NCBI GenBank assembly: GCA_964370825.1
Contig: CAYJKY010000016.1
Span: 3,710 to 67,709, forward strand
Length of the DNA stretch: 64,000 nucleotides
Source of the DNA: CAYJBH01 sp964370825
Lineage (GTDB): Bacteria; Bacillota; Clostridia; Oscillospirales; Ruminococcaceae
Reading direction: 5' to 3'
Position 1 is the stretch's first letter. Each line of letters begins with the position of its first letter. Below the pieces are notes generated by a model. That model was given only the letters and a program-made list of their open reading frames with translations. It did not search any database and had not been told where the DNA came from. This document shows, in pieces, positions 33,538 to 42,628 of this stretch. The translations under genes were made by a program, and so were the position numbers.

Positions 33538-35379
33538 ATCAAAGATAATGAAGAAAAGATAGATATAAGTCTATCCTCAATAAAAGTTTGGAACACGGTG
33601 CTTCCTTATGTAAAGCCCTACCACAAATATATCGCAGTTCTGGTGTTTTTAATGCTTATTGCAGCAGGGGTAGATATTGCCATGCCGCTTATTAGTGGAT
33701 TTGCTGTATCTCAGTTTATAGTCCCTGGCACTACTGAAGGGCTTGGGATGTTTATTTTGCTGTGTGTTATCCTAATTGTATGTCAAGCAACCACCACATT
33801 TATGATGGCTAAAACCGCATTAAAGGTGGAAATGTATATCTCACGAGACATAAAATCGGCGCTTTACACCCACCTTCAAAAACTCGGTTTTGATTATTAT
33901 AACACTACACCCGTAGGAACAATACTTGCGAGGGTCATGAGTGACACCATGAGAATAGGCACCATATTTGCATGGAGCCTTGTTGATGTTGCCTGGGGTA
34001 TAACCTGTATTATTGGCTATGTTGTAATGATGTTCAATATCGACTCGGGATTAGCATTGCTTGTCGTTTCGGTGGTGCCGCCCATAGCAATTTTCACCTA
34101 CATTTTTCAACACAAAATCCTTTTGGCAAACCGCCGTGTAAGAAACGTTAATGCAGAAATAACAAGGGAGTACAACGAAGGAATAACCGGTGCAAAGACT
34201 TCTAAATCACTCGTTATAGAACATAAGAATTTAAACAAGTTTATGAAAACCACCGCCGAGATGCGAGACAGCTCGGTACATGCCGTTATGCTTACCGCAA
34301 CATACATACCGGTAGTTGCCGCATTAACCTCGATTGCTGTAGCTTTTGTTATAACACATGGTGGTGAACTTGTCATACTTGGAGATCTCGGTGTAGATGG
34401 ACTTGCGGTATTCATTAATTATGCACTGGTAATAGCAAGTCCGGTGCAACAGCTTGCCCGCACACTTTCAAATTTTATAGCGGCACAGGTAAATGTTGAG
34501 CGTTGTGAACAGCTTCTTTCAAAGAAACCTATGATAACCGACAGGGATGACGTAATCGAGCGATACGGCGATTCATTTAATCCAAAAATGGAAAACTGGG
34601 AACCCCTCAAAGGTGAGATAAAATATAAAGATGTCACCTTCATGTATCATGACGGCATAGAAAATGTTCTGGAGGATTTCAATCTTGATGTACCGGCGGG
34701 AACAACCGTTGCGATTGTAGGAGAAACCGGTGCGGGAAAATCCACACTTGTCAATCTAACCTGTCGATTTTATGAACCCACATCCGGCCAGATATTAATC
34801 GATGGCGTCGACTATCGCGAGCGCAGTCAGCTATGGTTACATAGTAACATAGGTTATGTATTGCAAAGCCCTCACCTATTTTCCGGCTCGATTAAAGAAA
34901 ACATAAGGTATGGTCGACTAGATGCCACCGACGAAGATGTCATTGCGGCTGCAAAAATTGTTAAAATCCATGATACCATTGTTGCGATGGAGAAAGGATA
35001 CGACAGCGAGGTCGGCGAAGGAGGTGGCTACCTTTCCACCGGACAAAAGCAGTTAATATCATTTGCAAGGGCAATCATCGCAAACCCTGCAATTTTTGTA
35101 CTTGACGAGGCTACTTCTTCTATAGACACTCACACCGAGGAACTTATTCAGGAGGCAATTGCAACGCTAATAGGTTCCAGGACTTCATTTCTTATTGCGC
35201 ACCGCCTTTCCACAATCCGTAAGGCAGACATCATACTGGTTGTCAAAAACGGAAAAATAATTGAAAAGGGAAGCAACAAGGAGCTACTAAAAAAAGGTGG
35301 TTACTATGCCGACCTTTATAACAAGCAGTTTGCCGAAGAGGCCACAGATAAAATATTTTCAGAGAAGGATCTTCCCTGA
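33538..35379 (+). CDS. ABC exporter, half-transporter B (consensus catalytic site)
   Basis: Partner of the preceding gene: six membrane helices, then Walker A GETGAGKST, Q-loop VLQSPHLF, signature LSTGQKQ and Walker B FVLDEATSSID with the catalytic Glu intact. Together they make one active and one degenerate ATP site. Start problem: a perfect AGGAGG (33525-33530) is followed by no ATG/GTG/TTG in frame; the open frame runs from ATT at 33535 (overlapping the upstream stop as TAATT) or ATC at 33538 through KDNEEKIDISLSSIKVW. The first normal start is GTG at 33598, with a poor site. Substrate unknown; multidrug, lipid or peptide export are possible. Confidence 0.88.
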   Translation: MKDNEEKIDISLSSIKVWNTVLPYVKPYHKYIAVLVFLMLIAAGVDIAMPLISGFAVSQFIVPGTTEGLGMFILLCVILIVCQATTTFMMAKTALKVEMYISRDIKSALYTHLQKLGFDYYNTTPVGTILARVMSDTMRIGTIFAWSLVDVAWGITCIIGYVVMMFNIDSGLALLVVSVVPPIAIFTYIFQHKILLANRRVRNVNAEITREYNEGITGAKTSKSLVIEHKNLNKFMKTTAEMRDSSVHAVMLTATYIPVVAALTSIAVAFVITHGGELVILGDLGVDGLAVFINYALVIASPVQQLARTLSNFIAAQVNVERCEQLLSKKPMITDRDDVIERYGDSFNPKMENWEPLKGEIKYKDVTFMYHDGIENVLEDFNLDVPAGTTVAIVGETGAGKSTLVNLTCRFYEPTSGQILIDGVDYRERSQLWLHSNIGYVLQSPHLFSGSIKENIRYGRLDATDEDVIAAAKIVKIHDTIVAMEKGYDSEVGEGGGYLSTGQKQLISFARAIIANPAIFVLDEATSSIDTHTEELIQEAIATLIGSRTSFLIAHRLSTIRKADIILVVKNGKIIEKGSNKELLKKGGYYADLYNKQFAEEATDKIFSEKDLP

Positions 35380-35465
35380 TGATTCTATTTTTCCTACACC
35401 ATGAGGGAAGGTTGCGAGAAGCAAAGGACTTAGTGTTCACACTATCCGGAAGCACATGGTTATAG
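35379..35465 (+). CDS. Doubtful 28-residue ORF after the ABC exporter
   Basis: ATG overlaps the exporter stop (TGATG), with GAGAAGGAT about nine bases upstream; the product would be MILFFLHHEGRLREAKDLVF plus eight residues. Short hydrophobic N-terminus, no recognised family. Listed only because of the coupling geometry; the rest of the 270-base gap before argG holds a weak hairpin and the argG promoter. Confidence 0.2.
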   Translation: MILFFLHHEGRLREAKDLVFTLSGSTWL

Positions 35466-35527
35466 GATGTAACGTCGATAAGCTAAAAGAAACAAGCAAA
35501 AAATGTTACAGCTAAATAGCATATTAC

Positions 35528-35558
35528 CAAAATCCTCAAGCTTTTTTTGGGGATTTTG
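35528..35558 (+). terminator. Hairpin between the ABC exporter and argG
   Basis: CAAAATCC and GGATTTTG around a loop containing a run of seven T residues. No T run after the stem, so strength is uncertain. Confidence 0.4.
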
Positions 35559-35590
35559 CTGTTATATATGTAAAATATGGCTGTGTAGTA

Positions 35591-35619
35591 TTGTCATTTT
35601 ATGATAAATATGGTATAAT
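35591..35619 (+). promoter_or_regulatory. Promoter of the arginine operon
   Basis: TTGTCA (35591-35596), 17 bases, TATAAT (35614-35619), 30 bases before the argG ATG. No palindromic ARG box could be identified with confidence around it. Confidence 0.7.
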
Positions 35620-35648
35620 AATCGCTAAGGCATTATAAAGAGGTAGCT

Positions 35649-36872
35649 ATGAAGAAGTATAAAAAGGTTGTTCTTGCGTATTCCGGTGGTCTTGATACAT
35701 CGGTTATTATTCCTTGGCTTAAAGAAAATTATGATAACTGTGAGGTTATCGCTGTTTCCGGTGATGTCGGTCAGGGAACCGAACTTGACGGTTTAGAGGA
35801 AAAAGCAATCCAAACCGGTGCCTCAAAATTATACATAGAGGATCTTAAAAAGGAGTTTGTGGAAGATTTTATCTACCCGACTCTTAAAGCAGGCGCTGTA
35901 TATGAGGGACGTTACCTGCTCGGAACTTCCTTTGCACGCCCCATAATCGCAAAACGTATAGTCGAGATTGCACTAAAAGAAGGTGCCGATGCCATTGCAC
36001 ACGGTTGTACCGGTAAGGGTAACGACCAGGTGCGTTTTGAACTTACAATAAAAGCATTTGCTCCCGAAATGGGAATTATTGCCCCATGGAGAACATGGGA
36101 GTTTAAAAGTCGCGACGATGAGATAGATTATGCAGAAAAGCATAATATTCCGCTAAAAATCAACCGTGAAACCAACTATTCAAAAGACAAAAACCTTTGG
36201 CATCTCTCCCATGAGGGAATGGATCTTGAGGATCCGGCAAATGAACCAATGTTTGATAAAATTCTTGAGATGGGCGTATCGCCGGAAAAAGCACCCGATA
36301 AACCTACATATGTGACGGTAGGGTTTGAGCAGGGTATACCGGTGTCGATAGACGGCATTGAATATGACTCGGTAACACTCGTCGAAAAGCTAAACGAGCT
36401 TGGCGGTGCTAACGGTATAGGTATCGAAGATATTGTCGAAAACCGCCTTGTTGGAATGAAATCCCGTGGCGTGTATGAAACTCCGGGCGGAACGATTTTA
36501 TACCGTGCTCATGAGGCGCTTGAGACCCTCTGTCTCGACAAAGCTACACAGCACTATAAAATGTTACTTTCCCATAAGTTTGCCGAAATTGTTTATGATG
36601 GTCAGTGGTTTACACCTCTGCGTGAAGCTTTGAGTGCATTTGTTGACAAGACGCAGGAGACGGTAACAGGTGAGGTTAAGATAAAGCTTTACAAGGGCAA
36701 CATGATTTTATCCTCAGTAACCAGCCCCTACACCCTCTACGATGAGGAGGTTGCAACCTTCGGAGAAGAGGAGGTTTACAACCAGCAGGACAGCGAAGGA
36801 TTTATTAATCTTTTCGGACTTCCGCTACAGGTTAAAGCAAGACTGGACGCAAAACGCAATTTAAAGAAATAG
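35649..36872 (+). CDS. argG: Argininosuccinate synthase
   Basis: Condenses citrulline and aspartate with ATP to argininosuccinate. N-type ATP pyrophosphatase loop AYSGGLDTSV at residues 9-18, then GCTGKGNDQVRFE near 120 and WHLSHEGMDLEDP near 181, all family blocks. 407 residues, normal. ATG with AGAGGTA upstream. First gene of an operon that carries every linear-pathway arginine enzyme downstream of acetylglutamate formation. Confidence 0.97.
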   Translation: MKKYKKVVLAYSGGLDTSVIIPWLKENYDNCEVIAVSGDVGQGTELDGLEEKAIQTGASKLYIEDLKKEFVEDFIYPTLKAGAVYEGRYLLGTSFARPIIAKRIVEIALKEGADAIAHGCTGKGNDQVRFELTIKAFAPEMGIIAPWRTWEFKSRDDEIDYAEKHNIPLKINRETNYSKDKNLWHLSHEGMDLEDPANEPMFDKILEMGVSPEKAPDKPTYVTVGFEQGIPVSIDGIEYDSVTLVEKLNELGGANGIGIEDIVENRLVGMKSRGVYETPGGTILYRAHEALETLCLDKATQHYKMLLSHKFAEIVYDGQWFTPLREALSAFVDKTQETVTGEVKIKLYKGNMILSSVTSPYTLYDEEVATFGEEEVYNQQDSEGFINLFGLPLQVKARLDAKRNLKK

Positions 36873-36886
36873 ATAGGGAAATTTAT

Positions 36887-38281
36887 ATGAAATTATGGGC
36901 AGGTCGTACCGATGGCGATGTAGACAAAAGACTTAATGACTTTAACTCCTCACTACCCTTTGATTGCCGGCTTTATAAGCAGGACATTGAAGGTTCGCTT
37001 GCCCATGCGAAAATGCTTTGTGACTGCGGTATAATCAGCTCGGATGATTATACCGCAATCTTTAAAGGTTTAAATGATATTCTCTGCGATATTAATAACG
37101 ACGTTCTCAGATTTGGTGACGACGTTACCGTTGCCGAAGATATTCATATGTTTATCGAGGCAGAGCTAACCGAGCGTATCGGTGATGCCGGAAAGCGACT
37201 ACACACTGCGAGAAGTCGAAATGACCAGGTTGCAGTCGATTTAAGATTGTATCTGAGAGACAGGATTTCTGTCACCAACAATATGTTGATCGAGCTGGTT
37301 GAGGTTCTTGTAGCAGTTGCTAATAACCACACCGAAACGGTTATGTCCGGCTATACACATCTACAACGAGCACAGCCGATAACATTTGCACATCACCTAT
37401 CTGCATACTGCTATATGTTTTTACGTGATTTGTCACGACTGAGGGACTGTAGCACAAGAATGAATGAATGTCCGCTTGGAAGCGGTGCACTTGCCTCGAC
37501 AGGTTATGACATAGACCGTTTTAAAACAGCTAAAATGCTCGGATTTGACCGTCCTTGCGGCAACAGCCTTGACGGTGTTTCCGACCGTGACTACTGCATT
37601 GAGCTATGCTCTACACTCTCGACGGTTATGATTCATCTTTCCAGATTTTGTGAAGAAATTATTCTTTGGTGTTCACACGAGTTTAAATATATCGAACTGG
37701 ACGACAGATTTTCTACCGGCTCCTCAATTATGCCACAAAAGAAAAACCCCGATATTGCCGAGCTGGTTCGTGGCAAAAGTGGACGTGTGGTAGGAGATTT
37801 GGTATCGATACTTACCATGCTAAAGGGTACACCACTTGCATACAATAAGGACATGCAGGAGGATAAGGAGGCTGTTTTCGATGCTGTTGATACGGTAACC
37901 TCCTGCCTTGAGGCTTTTACTCCTATGGTGGAGACCATGCGAATTTTACCGAATAATATGCGTGCGGCAGCGGCGAAGGGTTTTATTAACGCTACCGATT
38001 GTGCCGACTACCTTGTCGGTAAGGGTATGCCGTTTCGTGATGCATATAAGGTGGTTGGCTCCCTTGTTGCACGATGTATTAGTGATGATAAAACCTTGGA
38101 AACCCTCACGCTTGATGAGTATTCCGAGGCAAGCACATTATTTGACAATGATATTTATGATGCTATTAACTTAGAACGATGCGTGATGGTGAGAAATGTT
38201 CTCGGCGGACCGGCACCGGAGGCGGTTAAGGTCTCTTTGAATGATATTTATGATAGATTATCGGAGTATAAAAATGGTTAA
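36887..38281 (+). CDS. argH: Argininosuccinate lyase
   Basis: Splits argininosuccinate into arginine and fumarate. Fumarase/aspartase-superfamily signature GSSIMPQKKNPD near residue 279 and conserved TARSRNDQVA near 107 and SGYTHLQRAQP near 154. 464 residues, usual. Starts 15 bases after argG; its last codons overlap the argC start. Confidence 0.97.
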   Translation: MKLWAGRTDGDVDKRLNDFNSSLPFDCRLYKQDIEGSLAHAKMLCDCGIISSDDYTAIFKGLNDILCDINNDVLRFGDDVTVAEDIHMFIEAELTERIGDAGKRLHTARSRNDQVAVDLRLYLRDRISVTNNMLIELVEVLVAVANNHTETVMSGYTHLQRAQPITFAHHLSAYCYMFLRDLSRLRDCSTRMNECPLGSGALASTGYDIDRFKTAKMLGFDRPCGNSLDGVSDRDYCIELCSTLSTVMIHLSRFCEEIILWCSHEFKYIELDDRFSTGSSIMPQKKNPDIAELVRGKSGRVVGDLVSILTMLKGTPLAYNKDMQEDKEAVFDAVDTVTSCLEAFTPMVETMRILPNNMRAAAAKGFINATDCADYLVGKGMPFRDAYKVVGSLVARCISDDKTLETLTLDEYSEASTLFDNDIYDAINLERCVMVRNVLGGPAPEAVKVSLNDIYDRLSEYKNG

Positions 38282-39305
38282 GGTAGGAATTATTGGTGCT
38301 TCCGGCTATGCAGGTGCAGAGCTTGTCAGGCTATTACTATGTCATAAAAAAACAAAAATTGTAGCGATGTCGTCGGTAAGCTTTGAAGGCAAACCTCTGT
38401 CATCGATTTACCCATCCTACCTCGGTCATGCTGATGAACTGCTCTGTGATGAGGATACGGTTATCGAAAAAAGCGATGTTGTTTTCGCCTCACTTCCGCA
38501 CGGACTGTGTGAAGAAATAGCAAAAAAATGTGTCGACAAGGGTTGCAGATTTATCGATCTCGGAGCCGACTTCCGCCTAAAAAACGAAGAGAATTTTAAA
38601 GAGTGGTACAACCTGCCTTTTAAATATTCTGACCTTCACAGCGAGGCTGTATATGGACTTTCCGAGCTTTATTCATCGGATATTGCGTCGGCAAGGATAA
38701 TCGCCAACCCGGGATGTTATCCCACAAGTGTTGCACTCGGTTTAGCTCCTCTTTTAAAAAACAAGCTGATAAGAAATGACATAATTATTGATTCTAAAAG
38801 CGGAACCACCGGTGCAGGACGTGGGCTGAGTGAGACGACTCATTTTCCGGAGTGCAACGAAAATTTTGCACCCTACAAGGTGGCACAGCATCGCCACACA
38901 CCTGAAATTGAGCAGACACTTTCTGAACTCGGTGGTGAGGAAATTAAGGTCACCTTTGTTCCTCATCTTCTTCCGGTTAATCGTGGTATCTTGTCTACAA
39001 TATATGCAAACCTTCTCACCGATATGAACGAGGAAAAGGTTTATGAACTGTACCGTGATTTTTATAAAAACGCACCATTTGTCAGGGTGCTTGAAAAGGG
39101 TAATACCGCCTGCATAAAGGCTGTTAAATACTCTAACTATTGTGATATTTCAATCCATTACGACCGACGATGCGGCCGGGTTATTATAGCCTCGGCCATT
39201 GATAATATGGTCAAGGGTGCCGCCGGCCAGGCAATTCAAAACATGAATCTAATGCTTAATATGGACGAAACGGAAGGCCTTTGCATTGTACCGCCGGCCT
39301 TCTAA
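38274..39305 (+). CDS. argC: N-acetyl-gamma-glutamyl-phosphate reductase
   Basis: NADPH-dependent reduction of acetylglutamyl phosphate to the semialdehyde. Rossmann loop IGASGYAGAELVRLL at residues 6-20, and the catalytic Cys in IANPGCYPTSVALGL near 144. The ATG at 38274 overlaps the argH end by eight bases and has GGAGT upstream; the frame opens 11 codons earlier inside argH. About 343 residues, normal. Confidence 0.96.
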   Translation: MVKVGIIGASGYAGAELVRLLLCHKKTKIVAMSSVSFEGKPLSSIYPSYLGHADELLCDEDTVIEKSDVVFASLPHGLCEEIAKKCVDKGCRFIDLGADFRLKNEENFKEWYNLPFKYSDLHSEAVYGLSELYSSDIASARIIANPGCYPTSVALGLAPLLKNKLIRNDIIIDSKSGTTGAGRGLSETTHFPECNENFAPYKVAQHRHTPEIEQTLSELGGEEIKVTFVPHLLPVNRGILSTIYANLLTDMNEEKVYELYRDFYKNAPFVRVLEKGNTACIKAVKYSNYCDISIHYDRRCGRVIIASAIDNMVKGAAGQAIQNMNLMLNMDETEGLCIVPPAF

Positions 39306-39326
39306 AAGGAAAGGAATGGATTATAA

Positions 39327-40544
39327 ATGGATATTAAAAAGATAGCAGGGGGAGTTTGTGCAGCTTCCGGGTTTGCCGCCTCCGGCATTCATTGTGGTAT
39401 AAGAAAAAACAAGAGTAAGCTTGATTTGGCACTGATTTACAGTAAAACACGCTGTAGTGCTGCCTCGGTGTACACCCAAAATAAGGTTGTAGGTGCACCA
39501 ATAACCGTAACAAAGAATAATATTGCAGACGGGTATGCCCATGCAATCATCTGTAACAGTGGCAATGCAAACACCTGCAACTCCGACGGAATTGAAAAAG
39601 CAGAGCTAACCTGTGACAAGCTAGCGAAGGAGCTCAAGGTTGACAGCACCGACATAATTGTCGCCTCTACCGGGGTGATAGGTCAACCACTTGATGTGGA
39701 TGCCATTATCAACACTCTTCCAAATCTTGTTAACGAGCTAAGTGAAACAGACGAAAAGGCCGCCGAGGCAATATTGACCACCGACCTTGTAAAAAAGGAG
39801 ATTGCGGTGGAGTTTTCCATATCCGGTAAACGTTGCAGAATAGGTGGAATTGCGAAGGGTAGTGGTATGATTCACCCAAATATGGCGACCATGCTGTGCT
39901 TTGTCACAACCGACGTTTCTATATCCCCCACCCTACTACAAAAAGCGCTTACTGCGAGTGTTAATGACAGCTTTAACATGGTAAGTGTAGATGGCGACAC
40001 CTCAACAAACGACATGGTATCGGTGCTTGCAAACGGTGCCTCCGGTATCACGACAATAGAGATTGAAGACGATAATTACAGTGTTTTTTATCGTGCACTG
40101 CTAATGGTTTGTACGCATCTATGCCGTATGGTAGCCGGTGACGGTGAGGGAGCAACCAAGCTACTTGAGTGCAGTGTAACAGGTGCACCAACGAAACAGG
40201 TTGCACGACTCGTTTCAAAATCGGTAATAACCTCCAGCCTTTTTAAGGCGGCTATGTTTGGCGAAGATGCAAACTGGGGACGTATTCTTTGTGCTATTGG
40301 CTACGCCGAAGCAGAGTTTGATATAAGCCATGTCGCAGTAGAGTTAAAGAGTGAGCGTGGCTCAATAAAGGTTTGTGAAAACGGTTCCGGTATTGATTTT
40401 TCAGAGGAAAAGGCCTCGGAAGTTCTATCAAGTGACGAAATACGAATTGAGATTTCTCTTGGAGACGGCGATGGCTTTGCGACAGCATGGGGATGTGACC
40501 TTAGCTACGACTATGTAAAAATCAACGGCGATTATCGCTCATAA
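39327..40544 (+). CDS. argJ: Glutamate N-acetyltransferase / amino-acid acetyltransferase ArgJ
   Basis: Recycles the acetyl group from acetylornithine to glutamate and, in bifunctional forms, also makes N-acetylglutamate from acetyl-CoA. The self-cleavage site between Ala and Thr is visible in HPNMATMLCF near residue 188, followed by SFNMVSVDGDTSTND near 218 and GRILCAIGYAE. 405 residues. No argA is present in the operon, consistent with a bifunctional enzyme, though mono- and bifunctional types cannot be told apart by eye. Confidence 0.95.
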   Translation: MDIKKIAGGVCAASGFAASGIHCGIRKNKSKLDLALIYSKTRCSAASVYTQNKVVGAPITVTKNNIADGYAHAIICNSGNANTCNSDGIEKAELTCDKLAKELKVDSTDIIVASTGVIGQPLDVDAIINTLPNLVNELSETDEKAAEAILTTDLVKKEIAVEFSISGKRCRIGGIAKGSGMIHPNMATMLCFVTTDVSISPTLLQKALTASVNDSFNMVSVDGDTSTNDMVSVLANGASGITTIEIEDDNYSVFYRALLMVCTHLCRMVAGDGEGATKLLECSVTGAPTKQVARLVSKSVITSSLFKAAMFGEDANWGRILCAIGYAEAEFDISHVAVELKSERGSIKVCENGSGIDFSEEKASEVLSSDEIRIEISLGDGDGFATAWGCDLSYDYVKINGDYRS

Positions 40545-40558
40545 TGGGGGACATAAAT

Positions 40559-41416
40559 ATGATAATAAGTGATAAGGACAGGGCTCAGATACTTATAGAG
40601 GCACTGCCCTATATACAACGTTACAGAGGAAAAACCGTTGTAATAAAATATGGTGGCAACGCAATGACCTCCCCCGAACTTAAGGCAGCAGTTATGGACG
40701 ATATTATCCTTCTGTCACTAATGGGTATAAGGATTGTACTTGTTCACGGTGGTGGTCCGGAAATTACCGAAACTTTAAAACGAATGCAGATAGAAAGTCG
40801 ATTTGTCGACGGGTTGCGATATACCGATAAGGAAACTGCCGAGGTTGTTCAGATGGTTCTCGCCGGTAAACTCAGCAAGGAGTTAGTTTTTTTACTCGGT
40901 CGTAGCGGTGGAAAGGCTCTTGGTATATGCGGTCTTGATGGCGGAATGCTGACTGCAAAAAAACTTAAAGGGCAATCCGATCTTGGATTTGTAGGCGAGA
41001 TAACCGACGTCAACGTTGAATCGATTACCGATGCGCTTGACTGTGGATATATACCGGTAGTTGCAACGGTAGCAGGCGATGCCGATGGTAATGTATATAA
41101 CATCAATGCCGATACGGCTGCATCACGTATTGCATCGGCATTAAAGGCGGAAAGTCTAATACTTATGACGGATATTAAAGGACTCTTAAAGGATAGGAAC
41201 GACGAGGGAACACTTATTCCCGAGGTAAGCGTAAGCGAGGTTCCGCATCTTGTGAAAAAGGGCATAATATCCGGTGGTATGATACCGAAGGTCGACTGCT
41301 GTGTCGAGGCTGTTCGACGAGGAGTGAATAGAACCTTTATACTGGATGGACGAGAGAAGCACGCAATACTTATCGAAATTTTGTCCGATAAGGGAAGCGG
41401 AACCATGTTTTATTAA
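40559..41416 (+). CDS. argB: Acetylglutamate kinase
   Basis: Phosphorylates N-acetylglutamate. Amino-acid kinase fold with VVIKYGGNAM near residue 26, LVHGGGPEI near 62, and NINADTAASRIASAL near 180. About 285 residues. The ATG at 40559 has GGGGG upstream; an in-frame ATG at 40544 overlaps the argJ stop but lacks a site, so the later start is preferred. The ArgB type cannot be read as arginine-sensitive or insensitive with certainty. Confidence 0.95.
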   Translation: MIISDKDRAQILIEALPYIQRYRGKTVVIKYGGNAMTSPELKAAVMDDIILLSLMGIRIVLVHGGGPEITETLKRMQIESRFVDGLRYTDKETAEVVQMVLAGKLSKELVFLLGRSGGKALGICGLDGGMLTAKKLKGQSDLGFVGEITDVNVESITDALDCGYIPVVATVAGDADGNVYNINADTAASRIASALKAESLILMTDIKGLLKDRNDEGTLIPEVSVSEVPHLVKKGIISGGMIPKVDCCVEAVRRGVNRTFILDGREKHAILIEILSDKGSGTMFY

Positions 41417-41439
41417 CATAATGAATGTAGGGAGTAATT

Positions 41440-42612
41440 ATGACACTTGATAATATAAAAAATTCTTACGACGAATCAGTTACAGCTACCTATGCTAGAT
41501 ATCCGCTCTGTATAACAAGTGGTAAGGGGTCGCTGTGCTATGATATCGACGGTAAGGAATATATCGATTTTACCACCGGAATTGGCGTTAACAGCCTTGG
41601 TTTTTGTGATGAAGGTTGGTCAAAGGCTGTTTCCGAGCAGGCCGCAAAGCTAAACCACACCTCAAATCTCTACTATACCCTACCCGGTGTTGAACTTGCA
41701 AAAACACTTTGCGAGCGTACAGGGTACACCAACATCTTTTATGCAAACTCCGGTGCCGAGGCTAACGAAGGGGCAATTAAGGCCGCCAGAAAATATTCCT
41801 TTGATAAGTACGGTGAGGGACGTAACGAGATAATTACACTGGTCAATTCCTTTCACGGACGAACGGTAACCACGCTTGCGGCTACCGGACAGGATAGCTT
41901 TCACAACTATTTCTTTCCCTTTACCGAAGGCTTTTCCCACTGCCCGGTCGGCGATATCGAAGCACTAAATGCAGCAATAACCGACAAAACCTGTGCAATA
42001 ATGATTGAGTTTGTGTTGGGCGAAGGCGGAGTCATAAGTCTTGATAATCAATTTATTGATTTTATAGTTGCGAAGTGTTCCGAAAAGGATATACTTTTAG
42101 TTGCAGACGAGGTTCAGACCGGAATAGGACGAACCGGTAAACTTTTAGCATCACAGCACTATAACATCCTGCCGGATATCACCACCATTGCCAAAGGGCT
42201 TGGAGGAGGACTTCCGATAGGTGGAGTTCTATTTAACGAAAAAACGTCGACCGTGCTCTCGGCAGGAACACATGGTTCCACCTTTGGAGGTAATCCGATT
42301 TCCGCCGCCGCCGCACTGTATACCGTTAACAGCATAGACGATAAGATTCTTGCAGAAGTTTCCGCTAAGGGCGAGCACATAAAAAAACGTCTTCTTGCAA
42401 TGAAAAATGTAAATGCAGTGGACGGTCTTGGCATGATGATAGGCGTCGACATTTCGCCATTGATTGCCAGTGACATAGTTAAGGCAGGAATCGAAAAGGG
42501 CATATTGCTACTAACCGCTAAGGATAAGCTACGAATGCTGCCGCCGCTTAACATTTCAATCGAAACTATAGACAAAGGTCTTGATATTGTTGAGGAACTA
42601 CTGTCACACTAA
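41440..42612 (+). CDS. argD: Acetylornithine aminotransferase
   Basis: PLP-dependent transamination of N-acetylglutamate semialdehyde with glutamate. Class III aminotransferase pattern: FTTGIGVNSLG near the N-terminus, YANSGAEANEGAIKAARK near residue 100, LVADEVQTGIGRTGKL near 210 and the PLP lysine in TTIAKGLGGGLPIGGV near 245. 390 residues. ATG with a GTAGGGAG site, 23 bases after argB. Confidence 0.96.
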   Translation: MTLDNIKNSYDESVTATYARYPLCITSGKGSLCYDIDGKEYIDFTTGIGVNSLGFCDEGWSKAVSEQAAKLNHTSNLYYTLPGVELAKTLCERTGYTNIFYANSGAEANEGAIKAARKYSFDKYGEGRNEIITLVNSFHGRTVTTLAATGQDSFHNYFFPFTEGFSHCPVGDIEALNAAITDKTCAIMIEFVLGEGGVISLDNQFIDFIVAKCSEKDILLVADEVQTGIGRTGKLLASQHYNILPDITTIAKGLGGGLPIGGVLFNEKTSTVLSAGTHGSTFGGNPISAAAALYTVNSIDDKILAEVSAKGEHIKKRLLAMKNVNAVDGLGMMIGVDISPLIASDIVKAGIEKGILLLTAKDKLRMLPPLNISIETIDKGLDIVEELLSH

Positions 42613-42628
42613 CAGAAAGGATTTTATA

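Noticed and set aside
35591..35645. Possible ArgR box around the argG promoter
   Set aside because: ATGATAAAT and ATAATAATC are only loosely similar to half-boxes; no clear palindrome.
40849..41406. 185-codon minus-strand frame opposite argB
   Set aside because: Antisense shadow of a conserved gene; composition and lack of a ribosome site argue against coding.
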